This document shows positions 51,482-63,172 of a DNA stretch of 64,000 nt, in pieces. The first letter of the stretch is position 1, and each line of letters begins with the position of its first letter. The DNA lies in assembly GCA_029582165.1 (NCBI GenBank), contig CM055879.1, positions 37,357,330 to 37,421,329 of the forward strand, in the 5' to 3' direction. Source of the DNA: Portulaca oleracea (Eukaryota; Streptophyta; Magnoliopsida; Caryophyllales; Portulacaceae). Under the pieces are notes generated by a model. That model was given only the letters and a program-made list of their open reading frames with translations, was not told the DNA's origin and did no database searches. The translations under genes and the position numbers were made by a program.

Positions 51482-53411
51482 GGTGGAATACTACAAGAAA
51501 GACTCAACTCAAGTACAAGATTATTCAATACTCGAGCAAAGTCGAACATTAGAGAAATGCAAGTTTCTACGCGGAGTTGAACAATCGAGACCAAAACAAC
51601 TTTGGGCCCATTTGGCTGGATCGGCGCGGATTCTGGGTCGAGGATTTTTTGGGCCTATTGTGTTGGGCTTGCGCGGATTTACTTCAGCTTTGGGCCGAAG
51701 CAATTTTAGGCCCATTTCATGGGATCTGTGCGGTTTCTGGGCCGAGGATTTACAATTTTTGGGCCAATTTTTGGTTGGGCTCACGCGGATTTTACATCAA
51801 TTTTGGGCCAAAACAATTTTGGGCCCATCTGGCTGGATTGGCGCGGATTTGGGGCCGAAGGTTTTTGGGCCTATTTTGGTTGGGCTCACGCGGATTTTAC
51901 ATCAGTTTTGGGCCAAAACAATTTTGGGCCCATTTCATGGGACTTGCGCGGATTCTGGGCCGAAACTTTTTGGTCCATATTTTTTGGGTCTGCGCGGATT
52001 TCAGAACTGCTTTGGGGGAAAATTTTTGGGCCCGTTTTTAGTTAGGCTGGCGCGGATTTACGATAAGTTGGCCCAAAATTTTGATAAGTTTTGCAGATAA
52101 TGGTCGAGTCAAATTTGGAAAATTTACATCATGTACAGGCAAGTCCAAAACTTAATTAAATTTAAGTTCAAGACCCCATAATAAGTGCATGGGTTTGAAT
52201 ATTTCAACACAAGATCTTCTACCCAAACACATATACGAGCTAATTCATGCAAACTCAACAAAATGCAAGAAATTAAGCGAATTTCTACATATATGCATGG
52301 TGGATACTTGAGTGAACTTGAAACTTGTAAAAACATACCTTTTTCTGAAGAAATTCGCGCGGATCTGAACGGAGTAGGATGTTCAAACAAGCTCACAGAC
52401 TCAGCTCAAGAAAATGTAGCTAAAATGGCTCCAAACCAACAGGAGTTGCGCGGATCTGCGTAGGATATGAACAAAATTTTCAGCTCAAGTGTTTACAGTA
52501 CAAAGAAAATGGCCCAAAACTGTCAAGCTTTTAGCTCAAGTGTCGCGCGGATCTGCGCGGATTTTCCTGGGTTTTGAAGAAATGTCAAGCTTTTAACAGT
52601 TGCAAACTCAAGAAAATGCAAAAAAAAAAAAGTGTTGAGTTTTGAAGAAATTTGCGCGGATTTCTTCACATACTCAGATTTCTATACATAAAAGTTGGAA
52701 ATTCGAACAAAATGGCTCAAAATCATCTGGAGTTGCGCGGATTTCAGCTGGCTACCTGAGAATGGTGCAGATTCGTTAGAGTGGAGTCGAAATTTACCTG
52801 GGAACGGCGCGGATTTCAGCTGGCTACCTGAGAATTGCGCGGATTTTGTCCGAAGTGGGTGCCTCTGGGCTGCTGCGTTTTGCGTGGTTTTGGTTGGGAA
52901 ATGGAGTTGTGAGGTTATTAATGGAGATGACAAGATAAGAGTGGATAGAGAGTGAGTGGTTGAGGAAGAGTTTGAGGCTTTAATGCCATGAGGGTAAAAG
53001 ACAAATAGCCAAGGGAGTATTCTCATCACTAGTATCTTTCTTTTGTTTCATTTTTTGTCTTTATTTTCATTCTCTATTTTATTACTTTACTTTTTAGCTG
53101 TGTCTCTTCTTTATGCATCAGAGTACTTACAAATTTATCCTTTTCAGGAAAAGAACATAACAAGCCTGGACAATATCCAGCAGTCAAGCTAGCTACAAAA
53201 CAATTCCGGATACCTTTCAAGCTACCCTTGAAAGTTGAAGCCTGGACAACATCCAGCAATTAATCAGCATCGGACTACCTCCGGTCAGAATTCCAAGCTT
53301 CCCTTGGATCGTTCAAGCCTGGGTAATTTCCAGCAAATCAAGTCAACAAAATCGGACTACCTCCAGTTGACTACAAAAGTATACTTTGACTTTCGTCTTA
53401 TTCGCACTACC
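51482..53411. promoter_or_regulatory. Upstream region of antisense gene 2 with GCGCGGATTT cluster B
   Basis: About 16 cgcggat sites in 51610-52070 and 52350-52850. In the first block they alternate with ttgggccaaaacaattttgg phrases in an irregular tandem array of roughly 50-110 bp units. TGGGCC matches the plant site II (TCP-binding) core. In the second block two near-identical units with tttcagctggctacctgaga stand at 52739 and 52811. The whole sits directly 5' of the antisense gene and 5' of the polypurine tract on the other strand. Confidence 0.5.
53163..53400 (+). repeat. Imperfect tandem repeat before the polypurine tract, about 75-85-bp unit
   Basis: Three units contain aagcctggacaatatccagc (53163), aagcctggacaacatccagc (about 53237) and aagcctgggtaatttccagc (about 53313). 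Two also carry atcggactacctcc. Confidence 0.75.
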
Positions 53412-53421
53412 AAAGAAAGGG
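53412..53421 (+). other. Polypurine tract
   Basis: aaagaaaggg six bases before the 3' LTR start, in the expected place for plus-strand priming. Confidence 0.6.
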
Positions 53422-53426
53422 CTATC

Positions 53427-55132
53427 TGTAGACACCGAAAATGTGTCAGGCAGATTTTAGCTTAACCCGGGATCGAGATGTTGAAGCTCGAGCAGATTTA
53501 TATTTTGGGCTAAAACGGAAGAGGGTTGGCGCGGATTTTGGGATTCGGGCCAAAATGGTTGGGCTGGCGCGGATTTACGGTTTTTGGGCCAAAATAACTG
53601 GGGTCTGCGCGGATTTCGCCTTTGGGCCAAAAATCGGTGGATCTGCGCGGATTTGTGCAAATTTTTGGGCCAAGATGTACATCTCACGCGGATCCGGACC
53701 TTGAACCATATCCGACCCATATTGCAAATCGGACCCGGATTCGGGCATAACCCACAGATCCGCGCGGATTTGGTCCCGGGTTGACCCATCAGGCTGGCCG
53801 GATTTGGTCCCGGGTTGACCCATCAGAATGGCGCGGATTTGGTCAAAAAGAAACTGCAGGCGGTTTTCGACGGTTGAATAACCGCTGGCAGTTGCACAGC
53901 AGTTGCAGAAGGTTGGCGCGGATTTCCGGCAACCGTCGGTAACTGCTGCCAACCGCTGCCCCTTTTCTATGCCTATAAAGGGATCCGCGCGGATCCTTTG
54001 TACGGGTTGAAAATTTTTTCGGACTCAGAAAAGAAAGAAAGAATTCACCACTATTAAATACTGAGAATTGCGCAGATTTGGATTTTACCGGAGAATTGCG
54101 CGGATTCCACCACTTTTCCGGCCAATTTCGGATTTCGATCACTCAACCGGCACAAGGGAAAATCTGCGCGGATTTCCGATTCCCGACCCGGCTCCTGCAA
54201 GTTTGCGCGGATTTGGGTAATCCGCTTCTTCTTTCTCATCTGTTCAGCCTTTATTTTGTTTATTTCATTTTTAATGGTTGTAACAATGTAGTTAATACGC
54301 ACCGCCCGCTGTAATTTTAGTTTTTTTTATTTTTTATGTACTGAACTCTTTTGCTTTTCGTTAATTGCATGATGTTTCTTTCAATTCGGTGACAACTTCT
54401 TTTTTTTCTTTTCTTTATTTTTCTAATGTAACCCGACTTAGTAAAGGCCGCTTCGGCGGGCGGTGCAAGGGCATCCCCCTACACCGACTTCTTTACCCCC
54501 GAATTCAATCTTTGGTTTAGGACCGGAGTCAGTTTTTTAAAGGTTTTGTTAATTTTACCTTTTTTAAAAAAAAAATTAACTGGCGACTCCTTTGTTTCTT
54601 TCCCTTTTACTAAAAAAAAAACCATTTTTGATTTGGATTTGCGCGGATCCGTGAATCATTCGGGCCAAAACGGAACCCGAATCCGCGAGGATTTGGGTGG
54701 AGTTTCGGTCCAAATGGCCCCAAGATCCGCGCAGACCCAAGCTACTGTTTGGTCCGGTTTTTTTATTTTTTTTTTTTCTTCCCCTTTTCCAGTTCAAAAC
54801 TCAAAAAGCCTGTTCTGGCCTGGGTGGGTCCGGAATCCGCGTGGATCCGGCCCGCTTCCGCTCAATTTTCTTTTTTAGTTTTTTTTTGCAAAAACCTGTT
54901 TTCGGCTCGGACGGGCACTGAATCCGCGCGGATCTGGCCCATTTTGCTCTCTTTTTATTTTTCTTTTTTTTTTCTTTTCTTTTTTTTTTTTTTCGCGTTG
55001 TTTTCTCTTATTTCGAAAATAATTTCTAAAAAAGCCAAATTTCTTTAAAATCGTCCCTTAAGAAAATAAGCAACCCTACGTCGAATCGACCTTCCGTGGG
55101 GGACCGTGCCCTCCGGGGCCGCGGGCCCTACA
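53427..55132 (+). repeat. 3' LTR (1706 bp)
   Basis: Nearly identical to the 5' LTR except for a 34-bp local duplication (53793-53826), a strongly different block at 53883-53961, and scattered single changes or length changes in homopolymers. About 14 cgcggat sites. Confidence 0.95.
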
Positions 55133-55445
55133 ACCATCAAAATTACTCATTGACGCTACAACAACAAGCTTAAAGGGGAGTGTGGTTTGGGAATCCAGGC
55201 ATAAATAGTTTTCTTCCCCGGTCTCATGAATTGAAATTATAGATAGGCTGTTCCTAAGGATTCACAAAAGTTTTTCTATTGATCATTGATATTTGTACTT
55301 ATAAGTAATATTGTATGAGAATTAGACTTATTATACTTTTCCAATAATCATGTTAAATACTCCACCCGTTTCATATTTAAAGTTCACGTTAGATTGAGGA
55401 GTCATATTTATATATGTATTTCGAAAAATTAAAATATGATTTTTA

Positions 55446-55921
55446 CTTTCTGTTGGGTTGAATGTGGAGACCAATTTTACGGTCATTTCTCTTAGCAAGG
55501 TAGAAGAGTGGTTTTAATCGATTGTTGATTTGTTCCACTTCTTTCTTGTAATTCCTTCATTGAGTGACTTATTAATCCTAAAATCATGTCACCAGACTAT
55601 AAATAGAGCCTGCGCTAGGTTTATTTATATACTGAATTGAGAGTGTTTCATCTTATACCACAAGATTGATTACATAATCTCTGGCCTGAGGAGTTGTGTG
55701 AGGCCATCTCGTTGAGTTCTCGCGTTAGAATCTGCGAGGTTGTGAGAGATTGTGGAGTGCCTAATCTTCAAACACTGTTGTAATCCTCTGATAGTGCATC
55801 GTTCGTGGTTTTTTCCCGGTTTGGGTTTTTCCACGTTAATTCCTTGTGTCGAATCTTTATTTATTTTTCGCCCTTATTATTGTTTGTCTGTTAACTACGC
55901 CCTGAGAATCCTAACACTTTC
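55446..55921 (+). mobile_element. Solo LTR (copia-type) with 5-bp TSD
   Basis: Body 55451-55916 (466 bp) starts TGTTGGGTTGAATG and ends GAATCCTAACA, between CTTTC (55446-55450) and CTTTC (55917-55921). TATA box ctataaatagagcc at about 55596. No internal region attached. Confidence 0.85.
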
Positions 55922-57176
55922 ATAATGAATTTTAAATCTGAAACGAATTGAAGTTGACTGTACAGGGACTCTCCACCTCCTCTTTGCAGCTTCACTTGTC
56001 TATGTTTATTTGGTCATATATAGATAAATAAATTAAAGTGGATGTATGTAAATTGCAAAATTACAGAAATTCAACATTGTTCAATATAATATAACTTTTT
56101 TTCACATAAAAAAAAATCCAAATAAGTCAACAATGTGCCTGAGCAATAAAAAGGGGGACCAAAAAAAATCTTATTTTTTAAATATCTGAACAAAAATCAA
56201 ACTATATATATTTCATAATTTTGCTTTCCCCCTAAATAAAAATGGCAAGTGAAAAAAAAAACAAGTGAATTAACTGAATTAAGCATAGATATTTGAATTA
56301 GGAGGTGGGGACAAATAGCAATTGATCACAAGTTGATGGGAACATGGGGTTGATTTCCTCCACAATCCCAAGGGGTGTTTGCAGCTCACATTCACACAAC
56401 CCCCCCATAGACTTTCTTCCTCTTTTTTTCTTCAATTCTCCTTCACTAATCTATGGTGGGTGGCAGTAGGTCCCACCCCCAAAAAAGAATGAAAAATGAC
56501 ATCAACATTGTCCATAAACATGGGCAGTTACCATATATTGACATGCCTTTTTTTTTTTTTTTTTTACATTTACTAATGAGGTAATAGCTCATTTGATATA
56601 TTGGGTCTTTTATATTGAATATTATTGAATCGATTTTTATTGTTTGTAAGTTTTCGTGTGTGAAGATAAGTAGGGTTATAAAATAAAACTTTAGAATTAG
56701 GTTTAGGTTTCATCTCTACTATTGATGTATTTTTAAGAAGTGAATTCAATTTAGATAACTTAAACTTTTCTTTCTAAAAAAAACAGCGTCTTTTATTTTA
56801 TCTCATTCCTTTACATGAAACAATATAATAAGGTAAGTTGATAAGTTGCTAAGTTGATAAACAATTGTGAATTGAAGAAAATATATTTGATTGTTGATGA
56901 GTTTTAGTAAATAATAATGAAATGCTAAATTCACTTGTTAGTAGAAAAACCAAAATTGTTAATCACCTTATTATAGGAGAAATTTTCATATTATCATCTT
57001 ACTGTTCACTATTTTTTTAAATTTATAAATCATATGTTTGCAATAAATAAAACCCAGAAAATTTCAAACAATTTTCCATTTTAATGTTGAACAATTATAA
57101 ATTTAGATTCTTAAAGCTGAAAATATCATCAAATAAGAAGAAAAAAAGTCCTTATATATATTTGCATAACTCTAGT
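55922..57176. other. AT-rich spacer, no gene seen
   Basis: No coding signal on either strand; long A and T runs (for example about 56549-56568). Confidence 0.4.
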
Positions 57177-57400
57177 AAAAATTTGGGTTCAGGAAAATTC
57201 TGGTCGAATAAATTTGGTCAATTGTCAAAATTTGGACGAAAAATTCTTATTCGGTCCCAATTTTATTTCGGGTTAAACCGAGTCGGACAATTCAGACGAA
57301 GCTAAAATCAGGTTCAAACAATGGAAAAAAGAGACATTTTATATCCAAATATTCGATCAATCTCAAAATTCGGATGAAATTTTTTCATCTAAATCCAATT
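57177..57400 (+). repeat. Dispersed repeat, copy 2 (first copy at 30837)
   Basis: Carries gtcaaaatttggacgaaaaa, ttcggtcccaattttatttc and acgaagctaaaatcaggttc in the same order as copy 1. Confidence 0.65.
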
Positions 57401-58521
57401 TTTTTTTAAGTCGGACAATTCAGATATTTTGGGTTAGACAAAATTTGGCCACGTCCATATATGCATTTTGATAGTGAAGATAAAAGGAGGGGGTGGAGGT
57501 CGAAATCAAGAGAGTGACTAATTCCCACTCTGTGTGTTTGTTTTCTTCTTCACCCCCTGAAATTTCTCCATCCTTCTGCTTGTCTTCTTTCTTCCTCGAA
57601 TTGTGTGCTTGATACTCTGTTTTTTTGTTTCTTTTTCCCTTTTCCTTTTTATTTGTTTTTTACTCCTGCTACTACTGCTGCAGTTACAGTGTCACTGCAG
57701 TTTGTGTCCCCTTCAAAAGTTACTGTACTGTCTTTATTTTTACTTTAATTATTACTGTTTTGTTTGATACCACCAAGTAGATTTTGTTGACTGCAAGTCT
57801 GCAACTATAAAAGCAATTTCATGCAAAGTGATTGATGTAAATCCCACATCATTTTATGCCTGCAACTTTTCTTTTTTTTTTTTTGGGTGACCAAACTTTT
57901 TCCCTTCTAAGCAAGCACTTTCAGTATTTAACATAAATATCAGAAGATCAAAAAGTCTTTTTTCCCCATTTCAAGCAACAATTTTGTTCAAAAAACACAT
58001 ATTATAAATAGTTAAAATTATTTTATCCGAGTTAACAATTACACTTGGAGTTTATTATATGGTTTTCTACATTAATTAGACTATATTGTTTAGAATGATA
58101 AGTTATGTTTATCCTATCTATTTTTTATTTACCTCATCTTATCTGAATTACTAAAAAGCATTGAAATCAATATTACTTTATTAACTTAATCCTACTACTA
58201 TAAAAAAAATAGTCTTAATATTTTAACTCATTATAAGTAATTTACTGTTTTCGTTATTGATTGATGTTCATGAGTGGAACTTGTAGACAAAAACAGAAGA
58301 AACGAAAGAAACAGAAAAAAATATGAAGCTTGTGAAAACCCCTTCATTCATCTTAATTAATATATTGAACTTTATACACCCACAACAAAAAAAAGTTCAT
58401 CTAGGGCGAAAGAGGAAAAAAAAAAGAAGCTATTTTTGTTAAATTGAGTAACTTCAATCCCTATGAGATCATGAACCAAAATATTTGCTTCCTGAAAAAG
58501 AAATTAAAAAAAAAAAGAAAC
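57401..58521. other. 3' flank of the HD-Zip gene
   Basis: Includes the probable 3'UTR of the minus-strand gene near 58300-58521. No other feature seen. Confidence 0.35.
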
Positions 58522-60450
58522 TCAATTGAAATTATGTTGGTCAAGCCAAGGCCAAAACCCAGTTTGATCATCAATGCCACAGAACATGTTGGTAAAAGTA
58601 GTCTCTTCCTTGACTGGTGGAGGTTGTGGGCCGCTATGGAACAGTGCTTGGGCCAGAGACGGCCCATTGGGCCTCATGGAGGCTGTTGCCGGAAAGAAGG
58701 CTATTCCGGTGGCGGTCGAGGTGGCGGCCGTGGTGGCGGAGAGGTCCAATGGGGGGCTCTCATTCTCAATTGTTGTGGTGGGAGTTCTTGAGATGTCCAA
58801 TTTTATCTCTGTGCTGTTCTCACTTCTGTTGCTACTTGACCCTTGATCTGTTTCTTTGTTTAGATTTATTGAATGATCTGTTGGTTCCCTATTTTTTAGT
58901 GCCATTATCTGCATAAATAAATAAAAAAACGAGATCAGCCAATTGCGATTTGTGATCATAACATTATAATAACATGAATGAAGTTGGTGTCGTTTAATAC
59001 TGAATTGAGATATCAGACGTAGACAATCTTATTTTATACGGAAAATAATTCTATCAACTTGAAAAATAGGAGTTCCTGTAAGAAAAATGATATTATATAA
59101 AAAAGTTGTGAAGATAATTGTAAAGATGAAGAAAAGAGGGATGCCTAGCTTTTCAAAGTGGTTACTTGGATCAAGAATTTTCTTTCTATGCTTTAATTTG
59201 CAACATTATCAATCAGTCAATCAATAAAAGATATACTATATGATAGAGAAATTTGATCCACTTTATTAAACATATCAAGTTAAGGCAAGGACTTATGGGT
59301 GTTTAAATTACCAAAAGTTTTCCAAAAATATCAACCAATTAATTAATAGCTGGACAAGTAATTATTCTCAATAAATTAATACAATTTGATCAAACAAACT
59401 AAAGCTAGATTAACAACAACATTAGTTGATTACCTCAGCTTGGAGTTTGTGATTATGAGCAAGGAGGGCATCATTATCAGCTTTAAGTGCATCAAATTGT
59501 CTCTTAAGAAGCTCATAATCCTTCTCTAATTGCTTGGTCTTCCACCTTGCTCTCCTATTTTGGAACCAAATTGCAATTTGTCTAGGTTGCAACCCAAGAG
59601 CCTTAGCTAGTTGCATTTTTCTCTCAGGCTCAAGCTTGTTTCCCAACTCAAAGTTTTTCTCAAGTGTTTTAACTTGCTCCATGTTTAGCCTCCTCTTTTT
59701 TTCCCCTCCTCCTCCTCCTATCATCAATTGCGATCCGTCGTCCGATAATTCTTCTTCTCCAACACCTCCTCCTCCTCCATTGATGTTGTTATTATGGTGG
59801 TTGTTTTCATGGTTTTCGTTGTCTTCACACATGTCTAGGCCTGAAAATGACATGGATCTCTTCCCTAGCATCGATCTGATTCCCATTCCTCCTGCATTTA
59901 CACATGCATAATTCAGTATCAGACAAATCCTGCTGACAAACATACATATCAGGTAGAACCCTTGTGAGAAAGACTACCAGCCAGACTGGTGTTCATAATT
60001 CTACATCTTAGAACATATTAAGTGTAACATAATTTATCATAAACATATGTAATTTGCAATAATCTAGTGAAAGGGAGTATATATCAAGTACAAAAACCCT
60101 TGTGAAGAAGGCAACTTTACATCCTAGAAGAAAATTAAGTGTAACATAATTCATCATAACAAGTAGAACCCTTGCGAAAAAGGCTGCCAGCCAGACTGGT
60201 GTTCACAATTTCACATCTTAGAAGAAAGTGTAACATAATTCATGATTAACACATGTAATTTGCAATAATCTAGAGAGAGAAAGAGAGAGTAAGTACCATG
60301 AAAATCTTGGGGAAGAAGGGATGAGAGAGAAGGGGGAGGGTGGTGTTGATGAGGGTCAATATTGTCATTTGGAGAAGGAAGCATGAAGTTGGGAGCAGGG
60401 AAGAAAGCCATCATCCCACCACAAGCAGCAGTAGTAGTAGTAGTACTCAT
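58522..60450 (-). CDS. ATHB13-like: HD-Zip class I transcription factor, ATHB13/ATHB23 type
   Basis: Nuclear homeodomain-leucine zipper I protein binding CAATNATTG-type sites as a dimer. In Arabidopsis this clade (ATHB3/13/20/23) is tied to growth of cotyledons, leaves and roots and to stress responses. Three exons, 60297-60450, 59434-59891 and 58522-58908, give 332 aa. I chose ATG at 60450 ([12 protein letters not shown]); the codon before it is GTG. N-terminal [11 protein letters not shown] and LLPQDFHG are clade markers. The homeodomain is about residues 115-172 ([38 protein letters not shown]), then the zipper ([20 protein letters not shown]). The C-terminus has [19 protein letters not shown] and the conserved ending [20 protein letters not shown] Gly/Asn/Asp-rich insert precedes the homeodomain, making it longer than the Arabidopsis proteins. 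The HD and zipper are encoded in one exon. Confidence 0.94.
59952..60273. repeat. Tandem repeat inside the first intron of the HD-Zip gene
   Basis: Two fuller copies (about 59952-60066 and 60160-60273) share gccagccagactggtgttca, agtgtaacataatt and atgtaatttgcaataatcta. A shorter copy (60096-60155) sits between. Confidence 0.8.
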
Positions 60451-60829
60451 CACCCTTAATTATAATTAATTAAGCTAATTCCTTGTTTCTTCAATACCAA
60501 CTCCTCTTAATCATCAAGTAAACCACCTTGATAATTATGTATTTAGTAGCTCTAATCTCAATCACTGCTGTTGCTCTTCCTCTGATCTATGTATATATCT
60601 TGTATATCTTGATCCCAGGAAAAACAAGCTCAAATCTAGTGTAGGAGAATGAAGAAAATAAAGCTTGATAATATTGTTTTTTTTTGTATGTATATATGTG
60701 TGAGAAATATACAAGCTAGGGTTTTTTTTTTTTTCTTTTTCTGAAGTTGATGAAGGTTGAAGAATTTGCAATGGAGGATGATTTATATACCTTACTAGCT
60801 TCCTTCAAAGAGGATGTATGAGCTTCAGA

Positions 60830-60887
<58 letters not shown>

Positions 60888-60960
60888 GGAGGTGATGACT
60901 TTATGGTTCTTCTGAGAGGAATCCTTTTATATTTTATAGGGTTTTCCATGCTGGAATATG
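60451..60960 (-). promoter_or_regulatory. 5' leader and core promoter of the HD-Zip gene
   Basis: On the gene strand a TATATAAA box lies at 60789-60782, about 330 bp before the ATG, preceded by a long CT tract (GA at 60827-60884 on the plus strand). A start near 60750 would give a leader of about 300 nt. Confidence 0.5.
60827..60884. repeat. GA microsatellite
   Basis: Nearly pure (GA)n with one AT interruption at about 60844. Confidence 0.95.
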
Positions 60961-62339
60961 TTAAATTAATTTTTCCTCCATCTATAAAAAGTTTCTTAAA
61001 ATTATGCTAGCCTGATTTCAAAGCTGGATTTATATTTGTATGTGTTTTATTATTCATAAATATATTTAGAGTTGACTAACTAGCTAAATGTCCAAAATTT
61101 AGTAACGGATTTTAAAATTTTTTCTGATGTTAATTCACACTTGGATCTCTACATTTTTTCCGTATTTTGTTCATTTTAAACATTATTATTATAAGAAAAA
61201 TTTTCTTAACTAACTAAAATAATCATAAAATCAAAACTTTAAATTTTGTTCAAAATTTAAAATTAATCAATACTACCATCTTTTGAAATTTATGTCTTTA
61301 CCATTCTAATAGCGACACTACATATATTGTACACTGATGTTATGTTGTAGGACCTATGATAGTCATGGGTTTCTTTTTTTTTTTTTTTATGGAAATAGCA
61401 ATGGGTTTCTACATCTATATATCATTATTTTCAACTGATTTTTTTAAAATACATATCTGAAGGGAAAAAAATCTGAAATACATATTAATATGTAATTTAT
61501 AATTTTCTTTTTGCTTCAAAAAAACTAATGAGTTTTTATTTGATACAAAAGTCAACAAATTGGGTTGCTCATTAAAAATATTTTTTTATGAGATAACTTG
61601 TTCGTAATAGTTATATAAGTGGTCTCATAATTTTATGATAGACAAAAATTAGTCCAGTACTAGCAGTCTAGCACCCTGAAAGGCCAACTATAATCAAAAC
61701 ATAAAACATATTCCACTTGACAATTAAGTTAAACAAGTAGAGAGCATAGGACAATGTTCATATTTTTTTAAAGGGTAAGTACAAGGTTTATCTAGGAGAT
61801 CATTCTCTTAAAGTATTGTTTTAGATAGTCTGCTACAAGTATATTTTAAAACTTAAAAAGTGACGTGTGAAATATTACAAAAGATTATGAACGATAAATA
61901 TTTCCTAGTTTTGCATCACATACATGCCTTTTAATCAGCTTAAAAAGATGCCTTTTATAGAAGGGTCCCCTAACTCTTATATTTTATTTACCCGATCGAA
62001 AAAATTACTATTCCCTTTGAAATAATGAAGCTATTATCTCAATCCTAAATAATATCACCCTTTGAGATGATACATGTCTACCCTTTTATCCACTTGTTTA
62101 TTTTTACAAACAAAAGGAGTGTATATGATTTATCAAAGGAATAAAGGTTAATAAAATTGGTGAGGTTATGATGGATTTTTCACATAAGGTAGCTAGCTAG
62201 GTTTTGGTGATGCAAAAGGGGTTACTTAAGAGAAAGGAGAAATGAGTTGGCTAGTATTGTTTTGTAGCTTATATATATTTATATATATCTTTGATTTTTT
62301 GCTCTATTTTTTCTTTTCTTTTTCTTTTTTCTTTTTTTT
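60961..62339. other. Upstream spacer, no gene seen
   Basis: AT-rich, no coding signal. Confidence 0.4.
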
Positions 62340-62355
62340 GGGGGGGGGGGGGGGG
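62340..62355. repeat. Run of 16 G after a pyrimidine tract
   Basis: ttttcttttttt is followed by sixteen G. Length in an assembly is uncertain for such runs. Confidence 0.9.
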
Positions 62356-62960
62356 TCTAGGTAGGGGGGATGGGGCCTAAGGAGGGGCAGAGTTTGCTAC
62401 CAAACCCACCAACAAGTAATGTGAGAAGGAGGATGAATTTAGAGACCCCTCTTCCTTCCCTTCCTTTGGCTTTTCCCTTTCCCTTTCCCATCTCCCATTT
62501 TCATCCTTCTTATCATCAAAAAGGTCCTGTTATTGAGAGTGGTATGATCAAAGTTAAGTTTAGTAAAGTAAGGAATGAAAGACGAGGATGAAATTTTGAC
62601 TTTGATTTGAGTATTTTTTAGGGAATCGAATAAGGTAAGGTAAGACTAGGTAAAGATAAAGATAACTTTCCATTCTAAATAACATGATCAAATTAAAAAG
62701 GTGAGAGAAGAATTGAAGAAGAGCATGCAAAAGTAAAGGGAGGCTATCTAGGGCATGCAAGGGGATAACTATATATGTTGTCCTAAACAAATTAAATGGC
62801 TATGCATGTGTTTGTTTATTCACTATCAATCAATTTAAGATATCACTTCCTTGCTTCCTTTCCTTTGGTGTTCCACTCTTAATGGACCTCTCTAAAGCCA
62901 CCCTAGTTGCAGCTGCCTTTCTTTTGTCCTAGACTCTATCTCCCCCTCCACAATTTCTTT
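62356..62960. other. Spacer, no gene seen
   Basis: The open frame at 62370-62591 is Pro/Phe-rich without a recognisable domain; I do not call it. Confidence 0.35.
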
Positions 62961-63172
62961 TAAGTAACATAGTAAAATTATTTACAAAATATTGTCACAC
63001 CCAAAACGTAATATTTATACGAGTTTAAATATCTAGAAAGATCTTGCAACGTACATAAAATTCTCCCAATTTTTTTAAAAAAAGATAACATAGTAAAATT
63101 AAATACAAAATATAGTTATAGCCATAACACAATATTTATCTCGATTTAAATCTATAGGAAGATCTGGCAACA
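62961..63172. repeat. Diverged tandem duplication of about 120 bp
   Basis: aacatagtaaaatta ... aatatttat ... gatcttgcaac (62967-63049) is repeated as aacatagtaaaatta ... aatatttat ... gatctggcaac (63087-63172). Confidence 0.65.

Noticed and set aside
47770..52850. Regularly recurring GCGCGGATTT as a CRISPR-like array
   Set aside because: The repeat is only about 10 bp, spacing varies from 20 to over 100 bp, spacers are similar in composition, and the host is a plant.
62370..62591. Pro/Phe-rich frame after the G-run
   Set aside because: Low complexity, no homology recognised, no promoter or splice support.
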